DNA of 64,000 bases from an uncultured Clostridia bacterium (GTDB taxonomy: Bacteria; Bacillota; Clostridia; UBA1381). Position 1 is the first letter of the stretch, and the number at the start of each line of letters is the position of its first letter. The notes below the pieces were generated by a model that was not told where the DNA came from, searched no databases, and was given only the letters and a program-made list of their open reading frames with translations. The stretch is taken from positions 62,001 to 126,000 of the forward strand of contig CAKSNH010000004.1 of assembly GCA_934476075.1 (NCBI GenBank), read 5' to 3'. Of this stretch, positions 27,016 through 34,842 are shown piece by piece. The position numbers were made by a program, and so were the translations under genes.

Positions 27016-28227
27016 TTATATGTCCCTCCACTTTTTTGCGACTATATTTCCATTATAAAATTCAAATCGAATTGCGTCCTTGCCGTTCATCACTACATTT
27101 TTAATTTGTGCATCGAAAATTTCATCATCAAACTTATCCCGCCCAAGCACCTCTGCTGACACTTCTTTTAATCGTTCTTCTTTTATATTAGCTCCATTGC
27201 AAGCATCACAACCGTTATTCTTTTTCGTTTTACACACCCATAATTTATAAGACGGATTTCCGCAAGTATTTCGTATATACCTGTTTCCGCAAATTCCGCA
27301 TTTCAGTTTCTGTGAAAATACCGATTTTCGATTATTACTTCGTTTTACAAACTCATTTTGTACTTTATTAAATATATTTTTATCTATGATTGGCTCATGA
27401 TTATTTTCCACAAAATACTGCGGCAACTCTCCGTTATTTTGTTTTCGTATTTTGTTGATATGGTCATTTACAAATGATTTCTGCAATAACATATCCCCCG
27501 TATATATAACATTTTTCAGTATATATCTAACATTAAAATCACACCATTTACAATTATTAATTGTAGATATATTTTCATTATTCAATCTTTCTGCAATTTT
27601 TCTCGGTGTATCTCCATTTAGATATTCATTATAAATCCGTTTTATTGTTGCAGCCTCATGGGGAATAATTTCAAGTTTTGTGTCCCTCCACCGATAACCA
27701 TATACGTTAAATCTGCCGTTTGGTATACCCTGTTTAAATCGTTTTTGTGTCCCCCATTTTACATTATCAGAAATACTTCTGCTTTCCTCCTGTGCAAACG
27801 ATGCAAGTATCGACAACATTAATTCACCGTCATTACTCATTGAATTTATGTTTTCTTTTTCAAATCGCACTTCTGTTCCAAGTTCTTTCAAGTGCCTCAC
27901 CACATCTAGCAAATCAATCGTATTTCGTGCAAATCGTGAAATTGATTTTACTAAAATTATATCAATTTTTCCATTCTCACAATCTTTTATCATTCTCTTA
28001 AATTCACTGCGTTTTTCTTTTTGTGTCCCCGTTATACCCACATCCGTATACACTCCGACATATTCCCATTCGGGATTATTCTGAATAAACTCCGAATAAT
28101 AGCTCACCTGTGCTGACAGAGAATGCATAAGCCTTTCTGATTCCATCGACACTCTCGCATAAGCCGCAACACGCTTTTTATGCTGTTCTTGTATCGTTCT
28201 TGAAGTTAGTTTTATTATCTCCCGCAT
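27016..28227 (-). CDS. Large serine recombinase, second of a tandem pair
   Basis: 403 residues from the ATG at 28227, chosen because AAAGGGGG precedes it. The resolvase domain has AAYARVSMESE (Ser27), DVGITGT and KSISRFARN. The recombinase domain follows (LEIIPHEAATIKRIYNEYLN, then WCDFNVRYILKN), and a zinc ribbon CGICGNRY ... CKTKKNNGCDAC. It is shorter than its partner and lacks the long coiled coil after the ribbon. Tandem serine recombinases of this kind occur in Clostridial mobile elements where both are needed. No other mobile-element cargo genes are evident between 25400 and 28300, so this pair may be a remnant or a dedicated DNA-rearrangement module. Confidence 0.88.
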   Translation of the reverse strand: MREIIKLTSRTIQEQHKKRVAAYARVSMESERLMHSLSAQVSYYSEFIQNNPEWEYVGVYTDVGITGTQKEKRSEFKRMIKDCENGKIDIILVKSISRFARNTIDLLDVVRHLKELGTEVRFEKENINSMSNDGELMLSILASFAQEESRSISDNVKWGTQKRFKQGIPNGRFNVYGYRWRDTKLEIIPHEAATIKRIYNEYLNGDTPRKIAERLNNENISTINNCKWCDFNVRYILKNVIYTGDMLLQKSFVNDHINKIRKQNNGELPQYFVENNHEPIIDKNIFNKVQNEFVKRSNNRKSVFSQKLKCGICGNRYIRNTCGNPSYKLWVCKTKKNNGCDACNGANIKEERLKEVSAEVLGRDKFDDEIFDAQIKNVVMNGKDAIRFEFYNGNIVAKKWRDI

Positions 28228-28344
28228 TTTTGTGTCCCCCTTTACCATGCTGCCATATACCACTATAAGTACATATTTGTTCTGAAATTATTTTTAAATA
28301 TATAATATTATATTCCCTTTCTTCCGTCTTTTTTCTATCAAAAA

Positions 28345-28395
28345 AACCGACCTACAATTTGTTAGATTTTAGTTCTAACAAATTGTAGGTCGGTT
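28345..28395 (-). terminator. Long perfect hairpin after the transglutaminase gene
   Basis: A 22-bp perfect stem (28345-28366 with 28374-28395) around a seven-base loop, followed on the minus strand by a T7 run. It works as an intrinsic terminator for the gene ending at 28417. The stem is unusually long and perfect for a plain terminator. Confidence 0.8.
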
Positions 28396-28416
28396 CACTT
28401 TCCGTCCTTTTTTATA

Positions 28417-30324
28417 TTATTCTGTTTCATATTCAACCGAGCCAAGTTCATTCATATCAACGTCATACAGCGTTGCCCTAACCGTTCCGCTCGGCGTAAA
28501 GCCTCCGGGATATATCACCATAAACTTGCCCGCACCGTTTGTGGTAACTTTCCTGTCCCCGCTGTTGCCTCCCGACTCAAATCTGACTATATATGACGCT
28601 TCTTCAAGAACGGTAATATAAACCGTGCCGTCTTGATAAAAAATACTATACTCCAAATCCAGTTTCGGCAGTGTAACCGTTACATAGCCATACTCCGAGG
28701 AATACAGCTCATAGCCTTCTTTCTCCGATGTTGCCGGTTTTGTAAATTTTTTCGTCCACACCGTTTCGTCCGATAAATTCGGGATTGTTATTTCCTCCGT
28801 TATATCCGGATGCCCTTCAAACTCACGGACAGCCTTTCCTCTTTCGGTCAGCGTCGGGTCTTCGGATATTCTCCAAGCTCCCCACCAGTGTGCATAAAGT
28901 GTCATGTTGTCGTCCGGTATTTCCTCAAAATTTTCAATTTTTGTTCCGCCGTATTTTTCGGTATACCAGCCGCCAAAGACAATATCGCTGTTATCAATTC
29001 TTGCCGGTTCTTCAAACGAACCCTCGCCGTTTACCCAATAATTGTTAAGATATTCGCTGCTTGCCGTTTCGCCGCCGCTGTAATTCGGGTCAAAAGTCAC
29101 TCTGCGTTTATTTTCATTTGCCGGAAGAGGAATAGATTTTTGCACATGTACCGAATCCCATATATCATTTTTATAAGAATCCCTTACAGCCTCAACATTA
29201 TTTCCGTTTTGCCTTAACCGGCAGAAAACAACATCTTTAATATCCTTGATTGTATAGTTATAATATTCTTCGGTTTCAAAGCTGTAAAGATACACCGTGG
29301 ACTGACTTGTGATAAAGCTTGGTCTGAAAAAGCAAATATATTTGCCGTCCTCTGTCACAATCCAGCTTGTCGGTTTTGCTTCGTTCTCGCTTGATGAAGG
29401 TGTCATTGTTTCGGTAAAATCACTGGTGGTTTTCACTTTGTCCATATCGATGTAGTAGAATTTCTGAATATCTTCATCCCATATAAATGCCATGTAAAAA
29501 CCGGTAAACATATCATATTCTTCATAAGTCGTATCAGTACAATGTGTGTTATAATCACAATAGCCTGCACTATTTAAATTAGCATCGCTCACCAAAAATT
29601 TTCCACGCTCTACTCTTTCCGGCACATCCGGAACAGGGTCATCTGCCGTACAGTCAACATGATATCTTTTTCCACCGATTGTAACGCAACTCCACGCATG
29701 AGGCTCCGGCTTGTCGCCAATACTCACCGGTTTCCATCCCAACACATACGTTGCTTTTATCCCTACTCTGCTCAGCAAATCGTTATACGCTCTGGCATAA
29801 CCGTCACAAACGGCATACCCCTCTACTATTGCACCGTATTTGCTATGTGTATGTTCTCTCGCTACCGTCACATCATACTGACAATGCATCACAAGCCAAT
29901 CGTGAAGTGCCACTGCTTTTTGAATTTCTGTCATGCCTTTGCCCTTATTTTTGCCGAGAGCCTCACAAAGTGCTCTCTCAACCGCATCCTCATACACTTC
30001 ATCATCCGACCTGTTATCCACCACCGTAACAGCGTCCGTAATCGGTTTCATTGTATCAAATCCGCCCCAATACATAACCACGTCGCCTTCTTCGACATAA
30101 AACTCCGCAGTACTGTTTTCTTCAACGGATTTTGTCATAACTTGTGTAAGTATTCCGTCCTTATCATACGTTGCAACAATCGCAACACCCTCCGTACCGT
30201 TTCCAATGGTTGCTTTGCCGTTAGATACAGTAATTGCCGGGTCTGCCGCCGAAACACTCACAGCCATAATAAGCGAGCCTATCAGCACCGCAAGAACTGC
30301 TATTACTTTCTTATATTTCTTCAT
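28417..30324 (-). CDS. Secreted transglutaminase-like protein
   Basis: 635 residues with a signal peptide (KKVIAVLAVLIGSLIMAVSV, cleavage near SAA/D) and AAAGGAG before the ATG. The central domain is transglutaminase-like: GYAVCDGYARAYNDLLS (Cys173), PEPHAWSCV (His209) and YHVDCTADD (Asp224) give the Cys-His-Asp triad of papain-like cross-linking or proteolytic enzymes. Further on, VTFDPNYSG ... FGGWYT ... MTLYAHW is a Listeria-Bacteroides (InlB-B) repeat. The C-terminus is beta-rich with no recognised anchor. In Clostridia such proteins are exported and thought to act at the cell surface; the substrate is unknown. It stands alone between the recombinase pair and the housekeeping block, with its own terminator. 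Confidence 0.85.
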   Translation of the reverse strand: MKKYKKVIAVLAVLIGSLIMAVSVSAADPAITVSNGKATIGNGTEGVAIVATYDKDGILTQVMTKSVEENSTAEFYVEEGDVVMYWGGFDTMKPITDAVTVVDNRSDDEVYEDAVERALCEALGKNKGKGMTEIQKAVALHDWLVMHCQYDVTVAREHTHSKYGAIVEGYAVCDGYARAYNDLLSRVGIKATYVLGWKPVSIGDKPEPHAWSCVTIGGKRYHVDCTADDPVPDVPERVERGKFLVSDANLNSAGYCDYNTHCTDTTYEEYDMFTGFYMAFIWDEDIQKFYYIDMDKVKTTSDFTETMTPSSSENEAKPTSWIVTEDGKYICFFRPSFITSQSTVYLYSFETEEYYNYTIKDIKDVVFCRLRQNGNNVEAVRDSYKNDIWDSVHVQKSIPLPANENKRRVTFDPNYSGGETASSEYLNNYWVNGEGSFEEPARIDNSDIVFGGWYTEKYGGTKIENFEEIPDDNMTLYAHWWGAWRISEDPTLTERGKAVREFEGHPDITEEITIPNLSDETVWTKKFTKPATSEKEGYELYSSEYGYVTVTLPKLDLEYSIFYQDGTVYITVLEEASYIVRFESGGNSGDRKVTTNGAGKFMVIYPGGFTPSGTVRATLYDVDMNELGSVEYETE

Positions 30325-30447
30325 TATTTATCGCTCCTTTCCAATCACGGCAATATCAAATCAATATTCCGTTTTTTGTGTTTTAACCATATTTAAAACC
30401 TTTTGTTTATTATATTATAATTTTATAAAAATTTCTACCCCTTTAAT

Positions 30448-30550
30448 AAAAAAGCTTCTGATAGAAGCACCGCCTGCGGGCGGAGGACTAAGGTAGCATT
30501 TTTGATTTTTCGTCATTGCGTTTTTACGCAATTTTCTACAAATTAAAAAA
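30448..30550 (+). repeat. Dispersed structured repeat, copy A
   Basis: About 100 bp with three hairpins: GCTTCT/AGAAGC, CCGCC/GGCGG and ATTGCG/CGCAAT. The whole stretch aligns almost base for base with 39211-39311. It fills most of the gap between the transglutaminase gene and tadA, where I see no coding. Confidence 0.85.
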
Positions 30551-30583
30551 TCAATTATGTATACGCATTGCTAAATTGATTTT
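30547..30583 (-). terminator. Terminator of tadA
   Basis: AAAATCAATT (plus 30547-30556) pairs with AATTGATTTT (30574-30583). On the minus strand the stem is followed by further T residues. It lies about 35 bases after the tadA stop. Confidence 0.6.
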
Positions 30584-30617
30584 CCTAATATCTAATTTTT
30601 CTTAATCAAACTGCTAA

Positions 30618-31091
30618 TCATAATTTGTCCTTTTTCCTCCTGCGCAGCTCCTTAAAAAACTCCTTTATAATCGCCGAACATTCTTCCTCCATAACTCCGC
30701 CCTCAACATTCACATTGTGGTAGAATAAATCTTTCTCAAACAAATTTATCTTCGACCCTGCCGAGCCTGTTTTGTAATCGTATGCACCAAAATAAACATT
30801 GTCTATTCTCGCACTCACTATCGCCCCCGCACACATCGCACACGGCTCTAACGTTACATACAAATCGCAGTTTGGCAGCCGCCAGCCGCCCAATTTTTTC
30901 GCCGCTTTGTTTATGGCGATTATCTCCGCATGGCACAGACAATTCTTCTTTGTTTCACGCTTATTATACCCCCTGGCGATAATCTTTCCGTCATGCACGA
31001 TTACCGCGCCAATCGGTGTTTCATTAATATCTCTCGCCTTTTCGGCTTGCTTTAATGCCTGTTTCATAAAATTTATGTTAAATGTATTCAT
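30618..31091 (-). CDS. tadA: tRNA adenosine-34 deaminase
   Basis: 157 residues, normal for the family. It converts adenosine 34 to inosine in the anticodon of tRNA-Arg(ACG), needed to read several codons. The zinc-dependent cytidine/adenosine deaminase motifs are intact: CHAEIIAI (His54 zinc ligand, Glu56 proton shuttle) and LEPCAMCAGA (Cys84 and Cys87). The tail is basic (KELRRRKKDKL), fitting RNA binding. ATG at 31091 follows CGGAG. A terminator separates it from the upstream gene, so it may be transcribed by leakage or from a promoter I did not identify. Guanine deaminase and other CDA members are less likely given length and tail. Confidence 0.93.
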   Translation of the reverse strand: MNTFNINFMKQALKQAEKARDINETPIGAVIVHDGKIIARGYNKRETKKNCLCHAEIIAINKAAKKLGGWRLPNCDLYVTLEPCAMCAGAIVSARIDNVYFGAYDYKTGSAGSKINLFEKDLFYHNVNVEGGVMEEECSAIIKEFFKELRRRKKDKL

Positions 31092-31110
31092 TGATAATTC
31101 TCCGATAAAT

Positions 31111-31150
31111 AAAGCACATCAAACATTGCATATTATGTCCGATGTGCTTT
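31111..31150 (-). terminator. Terminator of the zinc-ribbon propeller-like gene
   Basis: A ten-base stem, AAAGCACATC (31111-31120) with GATGTGCTTT (31141-31150), closes a 20-base loop. It lies just past the stop at 31159 and runs up to the tadA leader. Confidence 0.65.
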
Positions 31151-31158
31151 AAAAATTT

Positions 31159-32802
31159 TTATTCTTCAAACATGATATTTATAATACCTTTGTCAACAGT
31201 TTCGCTCTTTTTGCCCTTCCATAAGCACAATTCGCTTTCACCGCTGTTATTGTCATAATTCTTTGTATAAACAACCTGTTTTTCGTTTCTTGCTGAAAAA
31301 TGCTTTGTGACTTCTGTGTCAATCTTCACGCTTTCCTTTTTCGGATTTGTCAGTGACTTGCAGAATAAATTACCGCTGTCCTTATCCGCATTGTAATTCG
31401 ACAAGTAAATTACCGCTCTGCTGTTTTGCGTCAATTCAAAATGCTCACCCTGAACATTCTCGGCAATTACAGTATCTGTCTTATTCTTGTATAGGTGCAT
31501 TGTATAATCCGACGCATTTGCAGATTCCACATACACAAGCGTTTTGCCGTCCTTTGACAAATCGAAATCGTATACATTTTCCGAAATCAAAACAGGGTCT
31601 TGATTTTTAAATACAGAGTTCTTTTTCAAATACAGCTTGCCCAGTTTTGTTTCGGGATTAATCTCGCTCAAATACACAATAGTCCCGAAATCATAAGATG
31701 CACTGACCGTTGCACGGGTTGTTTCGGACGTGGTTGCAAGTTTTTTTGCATCTCGTTTTCCCTTTTTGAAATAAGTATCGGAGGAATAATCGTCCATCGA
31801 GAAATTCTTTGTATATATCACATTGTTATAGTTGCAATCCCATACCAACGGTGACAACACATTTGTGTCAACCAATTCGGCTTTCTTATTCTTTTCCCTG
31901 TAATACAGGCTTGAATTTGTTGACGATGCACTGTCACCGCAGAAATAGAAATTATCGGATATGCTTGATGTAAACACCAAATTTGACGATACCTTTTCTC
32001 CCACAAGCACTGCTTCTTTATTATGTTTCCAATAATACAAGTTAGACGCATATTCTTGATTTGCCTTTGTATACAACACACTCATAAAATTAGATATGTT
32101 CACAATTCCGGTTACATCGGAATCAATTTTTTCACGTTCCGAGCCGATTTTCTGGAAATACAAATCACCCTGTGTGGTATAAACTATATTTTTTGAGTCA
32201 TTGCTGAATTTAAAGCCGTCCAAGGTTACATTATCAGCAATTTTTTCTTTTTCTTTATTTTTCTGATACAAATACAAAGTTCCCGCATTATTGTCTAAAT
32301 CGGGCATATCAATAAACAACGCATACTTTCCGTCATCTGATACCTGCACATTGCCGTAAACCTTGCTTGAAATCGGAACTTTTGTTTTCCCGTTATAGCT
32401 TGCAAACAAAGCACCGGCAGAAGTTTCGGAATCATAGCCTTCAAGGAAATATACACCCTCGCCGTTTTCCGATATAAATACTCTCGGCTTTTCCATGCTT
32501 TCCGAATTAGCCAATAAATAATCCGACAAAATCGATACGGATTTTTTAACCGGTTTCACGCCAAGCATATTATTTTTTATATATACAATCGGATAACCCG
32601 TTCTGTCTGCTGCAACCTCATATTTTTTTGTCAGAATACCGCTGTTTATCACAAACAAAACCGCACAAAAAATAAATACTGCAATCAGTCCGCCGTATTT
32701 GCCGGCAGATTTTTTCTTCTTTTTATTTTCCAAAGGCTGATTACATTTTGAACAAACCGAGCTTCCCTCCGGATTATCTGTATTGCAATTTTTACAAATC
32801 AT
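31159..32802 (-). CDS. Membrane-anchored zinc-ribbon protein with propeller-like outer part
   Basis: 547 residues. The N-terminus is a cytoplasmic zinc ribbon (MICKNCNTD...SVCSKCNQPL), followed by a Lys-rich stop and one membrane helix (GGLIAVFIFCAVLFVINSG). The outer about 470 residues contain repeated strands of the kind YLLANSE, VQVSDDGKYALFID, FSNDSKNIVYTTQGDLYF and LSKDGKTLVYVES. That S-x-DGK-x-hhY rhythm is typical of TolB/WD40-like beta-propellers. Clostridial proteins of this build are common but uncharacterised. The start at 32802 has GGAG upstream. It has its own terminator, and no neighbour suggests a pathway. Confidence 0.7.
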   Translation of the reverse strand: MICKNCNTDNPEGSSVCSKCNQPLENKKKKKSAGKYGGLIAVFIFCAVLFVINSGILTKKYEVAADRTGYPIVYIKNNMLGVKPVKKSVSILSDYLLANSESMEKPRVFISENGEGVYFLEGYDSETSAGALFASYNGKTKVPISSKVYGNVQVSDDGKYALFIDMPDLDNNAGTLYLYQKNKEKEKIADNVTLDGFKFSNDSKNIVYTTQGDLYFQKIGSEREKIDSDVTGIVNISNFMSVLYTKANQEYASNLYYWKHNKEAVLVGEKVSSNLVFTSSISDNFYFCGDSASSTNSSLYYREKNKKAELVDTNVLSPLVWDCNYNNVIYTKNFSMDDYSSDTYFKKGKRDAKKLATTSETTRATVSASYDFGTIVYLSEINPETKLGKLYLKKNSVFKNQDPVLISENVYDFDLSKDGKTLVYVESANASDYTMHLYKNKTDTVIAENVQGEHFELTQNSRAVIYLSNYNADKDSGNLFCKSLTNPKKESVKIDTEVTKHFSARNEKQVVYTKNYDNNSGESELCLWKGKKSETVDKGIINIMFEE

Positions 32803-32819
32803 TTCTTAAAATACTCCTT

Positions 32820-33165
32820 TTCGTTCGTAAATTAATTCATACATATTTATTTTACAATATTTATCTTAAAAGTTCAACCATATTTATAAAATGATACAAT
32901 AATGAAAAATAAAATAACTAAATAGTACAAAAAATATATTAAAATATCAAATAATATTATTGAATATTATCATTTTTTGTTTATTATATTCAGCCAACTA
33001 TTGGAGATAGTGGTATTATCTTTTAAGCATATAAAAAATCAACTTGAACAAAATATGAATGTAGCCGATAGACAAACGGCTCACACGAAATAACTTGTAT
33101 AGACTTTTTGGATATACATTGAATATTCATAAAGTAAATAAAAGTTTGAAATTAACGTAAAAAAT
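32820..33165. other. AT-rich gene-free interval upstream of the spore protein
   Basis: No coding sequence is seen on either strand. The last 60 bases should hold the promoter of the spore protein gene. A GTATA element near 33098 followed about 15 bases later by CATTGAA is only a weak fit to a forespore sigma-G promoter. Confidence 0.4.
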
Positions 33166-33180
33166 TTGGAGGATAAAAAA

Positions 33181-33372
33181 ATGAGTAAGAACAAAATTGT
33201 AGTACCGGAAGCAAAAGAAGCTATGAATCAATTTAAAATGGAAGCAGCCAACGAAGTAGGCGTAAACTTAAAGAACGGTTACAACGGCGATTTGACATCA
33301 AGACAAGCAGGTTCTATCGGCGGTCAAATGGTTAAAAAGATGATTGAAGATTACGAAAACAAAATCAAATAA
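33181..33372 (+). CDS. Alpha/beta-type small acid-soluble spore protein
   Basis: 63 residues from the ATG at 33181, with TTGGAGGA upstream. The two family signatures are plain: EAMNQFKMEAANEVGVNL, and LTSRQAGSIGGQMVKKMIE with the conserved Gly-Gly and TSR. The Glu-Val junction matches the GPR cleavage region (E-x-GV). Such proteins coat spore DNA, switch it to an A-like form and protect it from UV and heat, then are degraded by GPR at germination; gpr is present at 44144. It is monocistronic with its own terminator, as usual. This gene is good evidence that the organism forms endospores. Confidence 0.95.
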   Translation: MSKNKIVVPEAKEAMNQFKMEAANEVGVNLKNGYNGDLTSRQAGSIGGQMVKKMIEDYENKIK

Positions 33373-33495
33373 TCACTGATAAATCATACGGTCGGATAAA
33401 ATGTTTTCGGGACTATACGAATAAAATCAATTTCGTGCAAACGCAATCGGTGGTCAAATAGTCATTTTGAAAACAATAGAACCAAAAAAAATAAC

Positions 33496-33517
33496 GGGGT
33501 TGCCGTTTGGCAACCCC
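33496..33517. terminator. Bidirectional terminator between the spore protein and ABC ATPase genes
   Basis: GGGGTTGCC (33496-33504), loop GTTT, GGCAACCCC (33509-33517): a perfect nine-pair GC-rich stem between convergent genes, with A-rich sequence before it and TTATTAAT after it. Confidence 0.8.
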
Positions 33518-33537
33518 TTATTAATATTCTTATAATA

Positions 33538-34650
33538 TTAGTGAATGATAGCAAGTTCAGTATCTTTGTCGAATAAATGAATTTTGTTTGTTTCAAATGC
33601 AACCTTAATTGTATCATTTACTCTTGCTGTTGAACGTTGATTTACTCTTGCTGTAAACGGAGCGTCAGCAATCTTCAAGTATAGGTATGTTTCAGCACCC
33701 ATCATTTCAGTGATTTCAACGTAAGCGTCTACCGCACTGTCAGGTCTTGAACTGATAAATGCTTCTTCATCGTGAATATCTTCCGGTCTGATACCCATAA
33801 CAACTTCTTTACCGATATATGGCTGCAATTCAGGTTTGCTTGCCTTACCTTCCGGCAACTTAACTGATTGGTTAGCAAAATCAAGATAGATACCGTCAGC
33901 TTTTTCTGTTACAACAGCGTTGATGAAGTTCATTTGAGGGCTGCCCATGAAACCTGCAACAAATACGTTACATGGCTTTGTATATAGGTTAGCAGGACTG
34001 TCAACTTGTTGTACCAAACCGTCTTTCATAACAACAATTCTTGTACCCATTGTCATAGCTTCTGTTTGGTCATGTGTTACATAGATGAATGTTGTTTGTA
34101 GTTTTTTGTGTAGCTTATTGATTTCAGTTCTCATTTGAACTCTTAGCTTAGCGTCCAAGTTTGATAGCGGTTCGTCCATCAAGAATACCTTAGGGTCACG
34201 AACGATAGCACGACCTAGGGCAACACGCTGTCTTTGACCGCCTGACAAAGCCTTTGGCTTTCTGTCAAGCAAGTGTTCAATATCAAGAATCTTAGCAGCT
34301 TCCGTAACACGTTTTTTGATTTCGTCCTTCGGAGTTTTTCTTAGTTTCAAACCGAAAGCCATGTTTTCAAATACAGTCATGTGCGGATACAAAGCGTAGT
34401 TTTGGAAAACCATCGCAATATCTCTGTCCTTAGGAGCAACATCGTTCACCAACTTACCGTCGATGTACAATTCACCTTCACTGATTTCTTCAAGTCCGGC
34501 AATCATTCTAAGAGTAGTTGACTTACCGCAGCCCGAAGGACCTACCAAGATAATAAATTCTTTATCGGCAATGTCAAGACAGAAGTCACTAACTGCTGTT
34601 ACACCGCCTGCGTATTTTTTATAAATGTTTTTTAATTGCAAATCTGCCAT
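33538..34650 (-). CDS. ugpC: Sugar ABC transporter ATPase, MsmK/UgpC/MalK type
   Basis: 370 residues, full length. Walker A GPSGCGKSTT, Q-loop MVFQNYALYPHMTV, signature LSGGQRQRVALGRA, Walker B VFLMDEPLSNLD and the H-loop VTHDQTEAMTMG are all intact. The C-terminal about 130 residues are the TOBE/MOP regulatory region (MGIRPEDIHDEE). This class energises carbohydrate importers in the CUT1 family and, in Firmicutes, one such ATPase often serves several permeases. No permease or binding protein is nearby, which supports a shared-ATPase role. ATG at 34650 follows GAGGGGA. The symbol ugpC is the usual database label; msmK or malK would be equally apt. Confidence 0.9.
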   Translation of the reverse strand: MADLQLKNIYKKYAGGVTAVSDFCLDIADKEFIILVGPSGCGKSTTLRMIAGLEEISEGELYIDGKLVNDVAPKDRDIAMVFQNYALYPHMTVFENMAFGLKLRKTPKDEIKKRVTEAAKILDIEHLLDRKPKALSGGQRQRVALGRAIVRDPKVFLMDEPLSNLDAKLRVQMRTEINKLHKKLQTTFIYVTHDQTEAMTMGTRIVVMKDGLVQQVDSPANLYTKPCNVFVAGFMGSPQMNFINAVVTEKADGIYLDFANQSVKLPEGKASKPELQPYIGKEVVMGIRPEDIHDEEAFISSRPDSAVDAYVEITEMMGAETYLYLKIADAPFTARVNQRSTARVNDTIKVAFETNKIHLFDKDTELAIIH

Positions 34651-34842
34651 TTTGATAAATTCCCCTCTCGTTTATATGAGTTAATGATAACATAATTAAT
34701 AATAACACATATTTGAGAAAATTGGTATTCTCTTTATACACAAAATTAGAATTTATTATTTAGTGAAAATAACTAAAAGTGTTCTCAAACCGCATTTATA
34801 TTACCAAATTTGCGTTAAAATTTTATCAAAGCTATACATCAA

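Noticed and set aside
33166..33180. Five-residue extension of the spore protein
   Set aside because: The upstream codon is TTG inside the ribosome site itself (TTGGAGGA); the ATG at 33181 is the start.
33538..34650. Part of a complete sugar ABC transporter operon
   Set aside because: No permease or solute-binding protein gene is adjacent; neighbours are a spore protein and an EF-G paralogue.
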